Shown piece by piece: positions 1 through 9,200 of a stretch of 64,000 bases of DNA. Position numbers and translations under genes: made by a program. This DNA comes from Winogradskyella ursingii (lineage in GTDB: Bacteria; Bacteroidota; Bacteroidia; Flavobacteriales; Flavobacteriaceae), in assembly GCF_013403975.1 (NCBI RefSeq), contig NZ_JABFDH010000002.1:743342-807341 (forward strand), in the 5' to 3' direction. The notes below the pieces were generated by a model. That model was not told the origin of the DNA, searched no databases, and saw only the letters and a program-made list of their open reading frames with translations. Each line of letters starts with the position of its first letter. Positions within the stretch are counted from its first letter, which is position 1.

Positions 1-124
1 AGAGGGCGAGTACACTGCGGCCATTCAACATGCTATGCGTAAAAATGGTGATATAGATGGTCTTGTTAATTTAGAAGGAATTACAGATATAGGCTTTAGA
101 GTAGAACAAGGGTCAAAAAACTAA
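1..124 (+). CDS. gldH: GldH gliding motility lipoprotein, C-terminal fragment
   Basis: An open frame enters from the left edge and stops at 122-124, giving 40 residues that end in GFRVEQGSKN. The segment YTAAIQHAMR...LEGITDIGFRVE resembles the C-terminus of GldH, a lipoprotein needed for gliding and type IX secretion in Bacteroidota. GldH genes are often followed directly by a class A penicillin-binding protein in flavobacteria, as here: the next ATG is 2 bp after the stop, suggesting co-transcription. The lipobox and most of the protein lie outside the window, so the call rests on a short tail and on gene order. Confidence 0.65.
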   Translation, partial: EGEYTAAIQHAMRKNGDIDGLVNLEGITDIGFRVEQGSKN

Positions 125-126
125 TT

Positions 127-2484
127 ATGGCAAAAAAGAAAACAGCAAAAACAAAAACCCAAACAGCAGATTTTGGCAAATATGTTAGATGGTTTTGGAT
201 GGTATTCCTTGGTGGTATTTTAGCCGTGGTGTTACTTTTTTTATTGGCGTCTTGGGGAGCTTTGGGTGAAATGCCAGACCATACAAGAATGGAGAATCCT
301 GAAACCAATTTAGCTACCGAAATTATTTCAGCTGACAATGAAACTTTAGGGAAATTCTATTTTAACGATAATAGAACACCTGTTGATTTTGAAGATTTAT
401 CAGAAAACTTAGTAAATGCACTGGTTGCTACTGAAGACATTAGATATTATGAGCATTCTGGTATTGATGCAAGAGGCACTTTGCGAGCCATCGTAAATTT
501 AGGAAGTAAGGGTGGTGCAAGTACAATTTCACAGCAAGTAGCGAGACAATTATTTGTTGGAGTAGCTAAAAAGAACACTTTTGGGAGGCTCTCACAAAAA
601 ATAAAAGAATGGGTCATTGCTATTCGTTTAGAGCGTCAATATACTAAAGAGGAAATCATTACCATGTATTTTAATATCTATGATTTTGGAAACAATGGTG
701 ACGGTATTCGTTCCGCTTCAAGAATATATTTTGGAAAGGAGCCTAATGAATTGAACATAAAGGAATCTGCTATGCTTGTTGGTATGTTCAAAAATTCATC
801 TTTATATAACCCTATTCCTTCTAGAAATCCAGTAGGTACTAAAAACAGACGAAACGTTGTGTTAGCTCAAATGGCGAAATACGATTACATCGATGAAACC
901 ACAAAAGATTCACTACAGAAAACAGAATTGGATTTAAATTTTTCACCAGAAAACCATAAAGAAGGTACAGCGACCTACTTCAGAGAATATCTAAGAGGTT
1001 TTATGAAAGAATGGGTGAAAGATGAAAAAAACAGAAAACCAGATGGCAGTAAGTACGATATTAATAGTGATGGTTTAAAAGTATATACTACTATAGATTC
1101 TCGTATGCAAAAACATGCGGAAAATGCCGTGGCAATGCACATGCCAAGACTTCAGGCAGAATTTGATAATCAAAACACACCCAAAAGAAACCCTACTGCT
1201 CCATTCTTGGATTTGGATAAATCCGAAATCAAAAAATTGATGGATGACGCTATGAAACGTGGTGAGCGATGGAGGATTTTAAAAAATCAAGGTAAATCTG
1301 AAAAAGAAATTAGGGCTTCTTTTTACGAACCCACAGAAATGCGTGTTTTTAAATGGATAGATGGCGAAGCAAGTGAGGTAGACACCATTATGAAGCCAAT
1401 TGACTCTATGCGCTATTACAAATCTTTTATGCGTACAGGAATGATGTCTTTAGAACCACAAACTGGACATATAAAGGCATGGGTTGGTGGAGTAAGCTAC
1501 AAACATTTTCAATACGACATGGCGAGACAGGGCAAGCGCCAAGTAGGTTCAACTTTCAAGCCATTTGTTTACGCAACTGCTATTGACCAATTACAGTTAT
1601 CTCCATGTGATTCTTTCCCCAGAGGTCCAATTACAATCGAAGCGAATAAATTCGGAAATCCAAAACCATGGACCACAAAAAACTCCGATGGTGATTATTC
1701 TGGTGTTCAAACTTTAAAGGATGCTTTGGCAAATTCTACAAATACAATTACAGCAAGATTAATTAACGAAATTGGCCCTCAACCTGTGGTGGAAATGGCT
1801 AAAAAATTGGGTATAGAACAAGATATAGAACCGGTTCCTGCAATAGCTTTAGGTACACCAGATATTAGTGTTTACGAGATGGTTGCAGCCTATTCTACTT
1901 TTGCCAATAAAGGAGTTTACAATAAACCCGTTATGGTAACGCGTATCGAAGATAAAAACGGTACGGTGCTTTACCAATTTGCACCAGAAAGTAAAGATGT
2001 ATTAAGTGAAGAAGTAGCTTATGTTACTGTAAACTTAATGCAAGGGGTGGTACAATCTGGCTCCGGAAGACGCTTAACTGATGAGTGGAGAGCCAACCAA
2101 CAATTCACAAAGGAAATGCTTACCGGTTATCCTTACAGTCTAAAAAATCCAATAGCTGGAAAAACAGGAACTACTCAAAATCAAAGTGACGGTTGGTTTA
2201 TGGGAATGGTGCCAAACTTAGTTACTGGTGTTTGGGTAGGCGCAGAAGATCGTGCTGCACATTTTAAAACAATAACATATGGACAGGGAGCTTCTATGGC
2301 GCTTCCGATTTGGGGCTTGTATATGAAGTTGTGTTACGAAGATGAAGAATTAAATGTTTCTAAAGATAATTTTGAAAGACCTCTCGACCTGTCTATAAAT
2401 ATTGATTGTGAAGCAACAATCCAAGATGGCGAATCCGAAGAAGACAGTGATTTAGATGATGTTGAAGATGTTGTGGATTTCTAA
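127..2484 (+). CDS. Class A penicillin-binding protein 1A (peptidoglycan glycosyltransferase/transpeptidase)
   Basis: This bifunctional enzyme polymerises lipid II and cross-links peptidoglycan at the outer face of the inner membrane. The 785 residues show a short basic cytoplasmic tail, one transmembrane anchor (about 20-47), a GT51 glycosyltransferase domain with EDIRYYEHSGID near residue 104 and GASTISQQVARQL just after, and a transpeptidase domain. The transpeptidase has all three penicilloyl-transferase motifs: STFK with nucleophile Ser475, a following STN (SxN), and KTGTT at 679. The C-terminus is acidic (many D/E), which is common in flavobacterial homologues. It begins 2 bp after gldH and is probably in the same transcript. 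Length and motif order are normal and I see no damage. Confidence 0.96.
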   Translation: MAKKKTAKTKTQTADFGKYVRWFWMVFLGGILAVVLLFLLASWGALGEMPDHTRMENPETNLATEIISADNETLGKFYFNDNRTPVDFEDLSENLVNALVATEDIRYYEHSGIDARGTLRAIVNLGSKGGASTISQQVARQLFVGVAKKNTFGRLSQKIKEWVIAIRLERQYTKEEIITMYFNIYDFGNNGDGIRSASRIYFGKEPNELNIKESAMLVGMFKNSSLYNPIPSRNPVGTKNRRNVVLAQMAKYDYIDETTKDSLQKTELDLNFSPENHKEGTATYFREYLRGFMKEWVKDEKNRKPDGSKYDINSDGLKVYTTIDSRMQKHAENAVAMHMPRLQAEFDNQNTPKRNPTAPFLDLDKSEIKKLMDDAMKRGERWRILKNQGKSEKEIRASFYEPTEMRVFKWIDGEASEVDTIMKPIDSMRYYKSFMRTGMMSLEPQTGHIKAWVGGVSYKHFQYDMARQGKRQVGSTFKPFVYATAIDQLQLSPCDSFPRGPITIEANKFGNPKPWTTKNSDGDYSGVQTLKDALANSTNTITARLINEIGPQPVVEMAKKLGIEQDIEPVPAIALGTPDISVYEMVAAYSTFANKGVYNKPVMVTRIEDKNGTVLYQFAPESKDVLSEEVAYVTVNLMQGVVQSGSGRRLTDEWRANQQFTKEMLTGYPYSLKNPIAGKTGTTQNQSDGWFMGMVPNLVTGVWVGAEDRAAHFKTITYGQGASMALPIWGLYMKLCYEDEELNVSKDNFERPLDLSINIDCEATIQDGESEEDSDLDDVEDVVDF

Positions 2485-2571
2485 AAGTAAGTTCGCACGA
2501 TTCATATTTGGGACTTTCGCTGTAAATTCCAATCTTTGTTTTGTATTTTTAAGAGTTAAAGCATATTCTTT

Positions 2572-3270
2572 ATGATTAATAAAAAAGTAGCTAGTGTTTC
2601 CGAAGCACTAAAAGGTATAACAGATCAAATGACCTTGATGTTAGGTGGGTTTGGACTATCTGGAATTCCTGAAAATGCCATAGCACAATTAGTAAAGCTC
2701 AACGTAAAAGGACTAACCTGTATTTCTAATAATGCAGGTGTAGATGATTTTGGATTGGGACAATTGCTACATAAAAAACAAATCAAAAAGATGATTTCGT
2801 CCTATGTGGGTGAGAATGGAGAATTTGAGCGCCAGATGCTTTCTGGAGAATTAGATGTAGAATTGATTCCACAAGGTACGTTGGCAGAACGTTGCAGAGC
2901 TGCACAAGCTGGTTTTCCAGCATTTTATACACCAGCTGGCTATGGGACTGAAGTGGCGCAAGGTAAAGAAACCCGTGAGTTTGACGGGAAAATGTATGTT
3001 TTGGAAAAGGCATTTGATGCGGATTATGCATTTGTAAAAGCTTGGAAAGGAGATGCTGCCGGAAACCTAATCTTTAAGGGTACAGCTAGAAATTTTAATC
3101 CCAATATGTGCGGTGCCGCAAAAATCACGGTTGCTGAGGTAGAAGAATTAGTGCCTGTTGGAGAACTGGACCCAAACCAAATTCATATTCCTGGCATTTT
3201 TGTACAACGAATTTTTCAAGGAAAGAATTATGAGAAACGTATAGAACAGCGAACAGTAAGACAAAGATAA
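2572..3270 (+). CDS. scoA: 3-oxoacid CoA-transferase subunit A
   Basis: Alpha subunit of a two-chain family I CoA-transferase, most like succinyl-CoA:3-ketoacid CoA-transferase, which moves CoA from succinyl-CoA to acetoacetate or similar acids. At 232 residues it has the usual subunit A length. The glycine-rich CoA-binding stretch [16 protein letters not shown] lies near the N-terminus and ends the strand-loop typical of the family. The gene overlaps the next by one base (TAATG), so the two subunits are translationally coupled. Substrate specificity among acetoacetate, butyrate and other acids cannot be fixed from sequence alone. Confidence 0.92.
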   Translation: MINKKVASVSEALKGITDQMTLMLGGFGLSGIPENAIAQLVKLNVKGLTCISNNAGVDDFGLGQLLHKKQIKKMISSYVGENGEFERQMLSGELDVELIPQGTLAERCRAAQAGFPAFYTPAGYGTEVAQGKETREFDGKMYVLEKAFDADYAFVKAWKGDAAGNLIFKGTARNFNPNMCGAAKITVAEVEELVPVGELDPNQIHIPGIFVQRIFQGKNYEKRIEQRTVRQR

Positions 3271-3923
3271 TGTTAGATAAAAACGGAATAGCAAAGCGAA
3301 TAGCAAAGGAAGTAAAAAACGGCTACTATGTTAACTTAGGAATTGGTATACCTACTTTGGTCGCTAATTTTGTAAGAGACGATATCGAAGTAGAATTCCA
3401 AAGTGAAAATGGTGTATTGGGCATGGGTCCATTTCCGTTTGAAGGGGAAGAGGATGCAGACATTATCAATGCAGGAAAACAAACTATTACAACCTTACCT
3501 GGAGCTAGTTTCTTTGATTCGGCAACGAGTTTTTCCATGATAAGAGGTCAGCATGTAGATTTAACAATTCTTGGAGCAATGGAAGTTGCAGAAAACGGAG
3601 ACATTGCCAATTGGAAGATACCTGGAAAAATGGTAAAAGGTATGGGTGGAGCCATGGATTTAGTGGCAAGTGCTGAAAATATTATTGTTGCTATGATGCA
3701 TACTAATAGAGCGGGAGAATCTAAACTTTTAAAGCGTTGTTCATTGCCATTAACAGGTGTGGAATGCGTAAAAAAGATTGTAACCAACATGGCTGTTATC
3801 GAAATTACAGACAAAGGATTTAAACTTTTAGAACGTGCACCAGGCGTATCGGTCGAAGATATTAAAATGGCCACAGAGGGTACTTTAATTGTTGAAGGGG
3901 AAATTCCAGAAATGGATTTATAG
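3270..3923 (+). CDS. scoB: 3-oxoacid CoA-transferase subunit B
   Basis: Beta subunit, 217 residues, partner of the upstream subunit A. It carries the catalytic glutamate in the motif SENGVLGMGP (residues 49-58); this Glu forms the acyl-glutamyl and CoA thioester intermediates in family I CoA-transferases. The GIGIPT and GAMDLV glycine-rich segments are also present. The start codon overlaps the subunit A stop by one base. A strong intrinsic terminator follows 20 bp after the stop, so the pair forms a closed two-gene transcription unit. The likely role is ketone body or branched-chain catabolic acid activation in the cytoplasm. Confidence 0.93.
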   Translation: MLDKNGIAKRIAKEVKNGYYVNLGIGIPTLVANFVRDDIEVEFQSENGVLGMGPFPFEGEEDADIINAGKQTITTLPGASFFDSATSFSMIRGQHVDLTILGAMEVAENGDIANWKIPGKMVKGMGGAMDLVASAENIIVAMMHTNRAGESKLLKRCSLPLTGVECVKKIVTNMAVIEITDKGFKLLERAPGVSVEDIKMATEGTLIVEGEIPEMDL

Positions 3924-3942
3924 TTCTGTAAAAAAATTACCT

Positions 3943-3971
3943 AGCGACTAAAAAGCATAGTCGCTTTTTTT
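3943..3971 (+). terminator. Intrinsic terminator after scoAB
   Basis: A perfect 8-bp stem AGCGACTA / TAGTCGCT with a 7-nt loop is followed directly by a run of seven T. It lies 20 bp after the scoB stop. Confidence 0.9.
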
Positions 3972-3985
3972 GTAGGTAAAATCGT

Positions 3986-3993
3986 TATTTTTG
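3986..3993 (+). promoter_or_regulatory. Possible -7 promoter box upstream of the 41-residue ORF
   Basis: TATTTTTG fits the Bacteroidota -7 consensus TAnnTTTG. It lies just after the scoAB terminator, in a stretch with no annotated gene until the small ORF at 4154. No convincing -33 TTG is visible, so this is weak. Confidence 0.3.
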
Positions 3994-4078
3994 AAGCTAA
4001 ATGTTAAAAAATAGTGCATTACATCGATTAATAATGTATTTAAACTGAATATTTAAAAATATATTACATATTAGCAGT

Positions 4079-4199
4079 CCCAAATCTAAACAACCAAATT
4101 TACCATAAACTTAACTTTATGATTTACCCCAAATCTATCGTAAACTACCGCTTATGAACTCAAACCCAAATCTACCAGAACCTACTTTAGATGAAAATG
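4079..4199 (+). repeat. Degenerate tandem repeat with three exact copies of CCCAAATCTA
   Basis: The decamer CCCAAATCTA occurs at 4079-4088, 4128-4137 and 4165-4174, with a variant CCAAATTTA at 4094-4102. Each of the last three is followed by a related run (ACCATAAACTTA, TCGTAAACTACC, CCAGAACCTACT) and an ATG-containing tail, so units of about 34-37 bp can be aligned. The 350-bp gap between scoB and the ABC gene holds this array, the terminator and the small ORF and nothing else I recognise. Confidence 0.6.
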
Positions 4200-4279
4200 T
4201 AATGTTTTCAAATTTCAAAAACACAATTAGAGTTGTCAAAGGTGTTTTAAAGTTGACCAAAAAAATATTCATGCTATAA
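4154..4279 (+). CDS. Possible 41-residue small protein of unknown function
   Basis: An ATG-initiated frame encodes MNSNPNLPEPTLDENV..., with a basic hydrophobic tail that ends KKIFML. Its start lies inside the third unit of the degenerate repeat, and its stop overlaps the end of the converging ABC ATPase gene by 6 bp. The first half is acidic and proline/asparagine-rich and the second half is basic and amphipathic. It could be a real small peptide, a truncated remnant or a chance ORF. I recognise no family. No Shine-Dalgarno is visible, but flavobacterial genes often lack one. Confidence 0.3.
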   Translation: MNSNPNLPEPTLDENVMFSNFKNTIRVVKGVLKLTKKIFML

Positions 4280-5968
4280 TCCTTTGGGTATAGCATGGAT
4301 TAATTTTTTGGTGTATTCTTTTTCAGGAGAGGTATAAATAGCATCTGCTTCACCAATCTCCTCAATTTTTCCTTTATTCATTACTAACAATTGATCAGCC
4401 ATATATTTTACTACAGCCAAATCGTGTGAAATAAATATATAGGTAAAATAAAATTCTTCCTTAAGTGAATTGAGAAGATTAAGAACTTGAGCTTGAACTG
4501 AAATATCCAAGGCGGATACAGATTCATCACAAATTATAAGTTGAGGTTCTAAAGCAATGGTTCTTGCGATCCCAATGCGTTGTCGCTGTCCACCTGAAAA
4601 TTCATGAGGGTATTTGTCAAATGCCTGTTTGTCCAATCCAACTTTGTGTAAAAGAGAAATGACCTTATTCTTTCTGTCGGTACTAGATGTGCTTATATGA
4701 TGCACTTTCATGGGCTCCATAATGGCATTACCAACCGTTAATCTTGGGTTTAAGGAAGCATAAGGGTCTTGGAAAATGATTTGAATATCTTTTCGTAAAT
4801 GACGTAATTCTGTTTTTGTAAGATTGGTGATTTCCTTTCCTAAATATTTAATACTTCCCTTGGTTGCCTGATCCAGTTGTAAAATCACATTTCCTAAGGT
4901 TGATTTGCCACACCCAGACTCACCAACTAAACCTAGCGTTTCTCCAGGATAGATTTTAAAACTTACACCATCAACAGCTTTAAAAGATTGATCTTTTGTA
5001 AACATTCCAGTTTTGGAAAAGAATTCTTTTTCAACATTAAAAAGTTCTAAAAGGGGTTCTTGGTTGTACAGTTTTTTATGGTTGTTTACTCGTTCCTTAT
5101 CAGATATTGATGAGTTATTCACCGTTTCAGCTAAAAAATCCGAAATGGTTGGCAGTCGCTTCAATCTTTGATCTGTAGATGGTCGAGCCGCAATCAATGC
5201 TTTGGTATAATTGTGCTTAGGAGTATTGAAAATCTCAATTGTTGAACCTTGTTCTACAATCTCACCTTTATACATAACCAAAACACGATCTGCAATTTCC
5301 GACACCAGCGATAAATCATGGGAAATAAAAAGTATACTCATTTTTGTTTCCCGTTGTAATTCCTTTAGTAATTCTAATATTTCCTTTTGTACTGTAACAT
5401 CAAGTGCAGTTGTAGGTTCATCTGCAATTAGTAATTTAGGTTTGCATGCAATAGCCATGGCGATCATCACCCTTTGTTTTTGGCCACCAGATATTTCATG
5501 TGGATAAGACTTATAGATGCGTTGTGGGTTTGGGAGTTTTACTTTTTCAAATAATTGTAAAATTTCAGACTTTAATTTAGATTTTGATAAGTTAAGGTGT
5601 GCCTTTAAGATTTCTTCTACTTGCTTACCACACTGCATCGATGGATTTAACGAGCTCATAGGCTCCTGAAAAATCATTGCAATTTCTGAACCTCTTAATT
5701 TTTTATATCTCTTGGAATTGACTTCAACAAGGTTTAAACCATTAAATTCTATTGAACCCGATGTAATTTTAGAAATATTTTGAGGCAAAAGTCCCATTAT
5801 AGCCAATGAAGATATGGATTTTCCGGAACCGGACTCTCCCACCATGGCGACTATCTCATTAGAATTAATATTGAATTTAATTTTCTTGATGATTTCCGTT
5901 TCAGACTTATTATCCTTAAAAAAAGAGATACTTAAGTCATTAACTTCTATCAGGCGTGCATTATGCAT
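4274..5968 (-). CDS. ABC transporter, two fused ATP-binding domains (oligopeptide/nickel type)
   Basis: This is a cytoplasmic ATPase of 564 residues with two complete ABC modules of the Opp/Dpp (YejF-like) class. Walker A motifs are GESGSGKS (N-terminal half) and GESGCGKS (C-terminal half), signatures are ISGGQKQR and FSGGQRQR, and Walker B segments are LLIADEPT and LIICDESV. The N-terminal half also has the oligopeptide-binding C-terminal extension (RPSTDQRLKRLPTI), typical of importers of peptides, nickel or microcins. The fused form replaces the usual DppD/DppF pair. No permease or binding-protein gene is adjacent, so the partner subunits must be encoded elsewhere. It is transcribed alone, convergent with the small ORF. 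Confidence 0.9.
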   Translation of the reverse strand: MHNARLIEVNDLSISFFKDNKSETEIIKKIKFNINSNEIVAMVGESGSGKSISSLAIMGLLPQNISKITSGSIEFNGLNLVEVNSKRYKKLRGSEIAMIFQEPMSSLNPSMQCGKQVEEILKAHLNLSKSKLKSEILQLFEKVKLPNPQRIYKSYPHEISGGQKQRVMIAMAIACKPKLLIADEPTTALDVTVQKEILELLKELQRETKMSILFISHDLSLVSEIADRVLVMYKGEIVEQGSTIEIFNTPKHNYTKALIAARPSTDQRLKRLPTISDFLAETVNNSSISDKERVNNHKKLYNQEPLLELFNVEKEFFSKTGMFTKDQSFKAVDGVSFKIYPGETLGLVGESGCGKSTLGNVILQLDQATKGSIKYLGKEITNLTKTELRHLRKDIQIIFQDPYASLNPRLTVGNAIMEPMKVHHISTSSTDRKNKVISLLHKVGLDKQAFDKYPHEFSGGQRQRIGIARTIALEPQLIICDESVSALDISVQAQVLNLLNSLKEEFYFTYIFISHDLAVVKYMADQLLVMNKGKIEEIGEADAIYTSPEKEYTKKLIHAIPKGL

Positions 5969-6221
5969 AATTAAATGTCGTTATTTTATTTTAAATGATT
6001 AACCTAAATAAGATCTGACTAAAAATACAGCAACTTAAAGACCAAAAAAAATTTAGGATAATATATTATCAAATAGCCAACAATAGCAAGAAAATACTTA
6101 CATGAGATTACGGTTTTTACGCAATTTTGTTAAATTGTTAAGATAAACTTAAATTTTAGTGCCGAATACAGTAAAAATTAATCTAATTTCAGAGACATTT
6201 TAATTCAAAACCATAGCTTAT

Positions 6222-9200
6222 ATGAAAATTAAACTACTCTTGCTTATTGCTTTTACGGTTACTAGTACTGTATGGTCACAATCCGACCGTTATTGGGATA
6301 AAGAAATAACTAACAGCTCTTTTGCCTCTAAGGCCAGTCACAAGAACCTTACAGATTTTCATGTATTTAACTTAAATACATCTAGTCTAAAGCAGCAACT
6401 TCAAAATGCTCCACAGAGAAATAATTTTGGTGGACGATCTATTGTTGTAATTACTGTTCCAAATTTTGAAGGAAAATTAGAGCGCTTCTCAATTAAAGAG
6501 GCTTCAACAATGCACCCAGATCTACAATCAAGATATCCAGATATTCGTTCTTATGCTGGTCAAGGTATCGACAATCCTTCATCTGTTTTAAGATTTAGTT
6601 TATCTCCAGATGGTTTTAGTGCGATGATACTCGCCCACGATGGTGGAAGTACTTTTATAGAGCCTTCAAGCAAAGGCGCTGTTTCACATATTGTATTTAA
6701 TAGAAAGAACAGAATTAATTACAACGATGATTTTGAATGTCAAGTAACAGAACAAATTAACAATTCGCTCGATAATAGCTCAACTTTAAGAAATGCTGAT
6801 GATGGTATTTTAAGAACGTATAGATTGGCAGTTTCAACTACGGGAGAATATACTCAATATCACGGAGGAACTAAGGCACAAGCTTTATCTGCAATTAATA
6901 CTACAATGACGCGTGTCAATGGAATTTATGAGAGTGACTTTAATGTTACCATGGTGCTTATTGCAAATAATGATGATGTTATTTATACAAACGCTAACAG
7001 CGATCCTTACAGTAATGGAGGATTTAACAGCCAAGTACAATCTACACTAACAAGCGTTATTGGAGAATCCAACTACGATGTTGGTCACTTATTCGCAAGA
7101 GCTTCTAATAATGGAAATGCTGGATGTATAGGTTGTATTTGTGTTAACGGACAAAAAGGAAGTGCCTTTACTTCACGTACTACACCAGAAGGAGATCCGT
7201 TTGACGTTGATTACGTAGCACATGAATTAGGTCACCAGTTTGGTGGAAATCATACCTGGACTTTTGGAGGCAATGAAGGCTCTAATGCACAGATGGAACC
7301 TGGTAGTGGTTCTACAATTATGGGTTATGCTGGTATTACAGGCGCTACGGATGTCCAGCCAAACAGTGACCCTTATTTTCATGCAGTTTCAATTGAACAA
7401 ATTACCAATTATATAAAATCTAGATCATGCCAGACTAATACCAATACTGGTAATAATGTTCCTACGGTTAATGCAGGATCCAATTATACAATTCCACGAG
7501 GAACTGCTTTTGTTTTAGACGGGTCAGCAACGGATGCTGATACTGGTGATGCTTTAACCTATTGCTGGGAGCAGTATGATGAAAATAATGCTTCAACAAC
7601 TAATCCAAGTGTTAATGCTACCTCTGGAGTTGCGTTTAGATCATATAACCCAACATCAGATACAAAGCGTTATTTCCCAAGATTACAAACGATTAAGTCA
7701 GGCGCAACTTCTTGGCAGTGGGAAGCTGTACCCAACGTTTCAAGAAATTTGAATTTCAGATTAACGGTTAGAGATAATCAAGCTGGTGGTGGCACAAATA
7801 ATAGTGATGATATGATAGTGGCTGTTACTGCTTCAGCTGGTCCTTTTGTTCTTAATTCACCTAATACCAATGTGTCCTGGAATGCAGGTTCAACTCAAAC
7901 TGTAACATGGAATGTTGCTGGTACTACTGGCAACGGAATCAACGCATCTAACGTTGATATTTTCTTATCAACAGATGGTGGAAATACCTATCCTATTTCG
8001 TTAGCATCAGGAGTTCCTAACGATGGCGCGCACGATATTGTTGTGCCAAACAATCAAGGCAATCAAAATAGAATAATGGTAAGAGGATCAAATAATATTT
8101 TCTTTGATATTTCTAATACCAACTTTACTATCGGAGGTCAAGTTGTTTGTAATGCAAATGTACCTGCAGGTTTATCAGCTTCTAATGTAGCCACAAATTC
8201 AGCAACCTTAAGTTGGGATGCTGTCGCAGGTGCAACTTACGATTTAAGGTATAGAGAAGTAGGTACTTCAACTTGGACAACAACTGGAGTTACAGGAATT
8301 TCTACAAACATTTCAGGATTATCTTCCCTAACTCAATACGAAGCACAAGTACGCAGCAAATGCTCAGGAGGTGCTAATTCAAATTATAGTAATTCCGTAA
8401 ATTTTACAACGACAGATGTGCAGTTAAATTACTGTGATTCTGCGAGTACAAATGTAAATGATGAATTTATTAGCAGAGTTCAATTAAATACTATTGATAA
8501 TAGTTCTGGAGCCCAATTTTATTCAGATTTTACATCAATTTCAACCACGTTGACCAAAGAGTCACAATACACTATAACAGTGACACCAACATGGAATGGT
8601 ACCGTCTACAACGAATCTTACGCTGTATGGATTGACTATAATAGAGACGGTGATTTTACTGATGCAGGTGAACAAGTGTTTACACAAGGAAACACCCAAG
8701 CTACTTCAGTAAGTGGAAGTTTTACCATACCATCCGGAGCAGTAGAGAATTCAACCAGAATGCGTGTTGCGATGAAATATAATGCAGCACCAACACCATG
8801 TGAGACTTTTCAGTATGGTGAAGTTGAAGATTACACCGTAATCATTGAAGGTAGTGGTCCTGATACCGAAGTACCAGTAATAACACTGAATGGTTCTTCA
8901 AATATTGATTTAGAATTAGGTGAAACTTATACAGAATTAGGTGCAACCGCAACAGATAATATCGATGGAAATTTAACGGCGAGTATCGTAGTAGGTGGTG
9001 ACACGGTAGACACGAATACCGCTAACACCTATGTCGTGACTTATAATGTAAGTGATGCTGCCGGAAATGCAGCAACAGAAGTAGTGAGAACGGTTACTGT
9101 GAATCCAGATTCTACAATACCGATTATAACTTTAATTGGGGCTTCAACCATAAATTTAAATGTTGGTGACAGTTATAACGAACAAGGAGCTACTGCAAAC

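Noticed and set aside
4274..5968. Gene fusion error in the double ABC ATPase
   Set aside because: Both halves have full motifs and fused pairs of this type are common, so there is no sign of an assembly or frameshift artefact.
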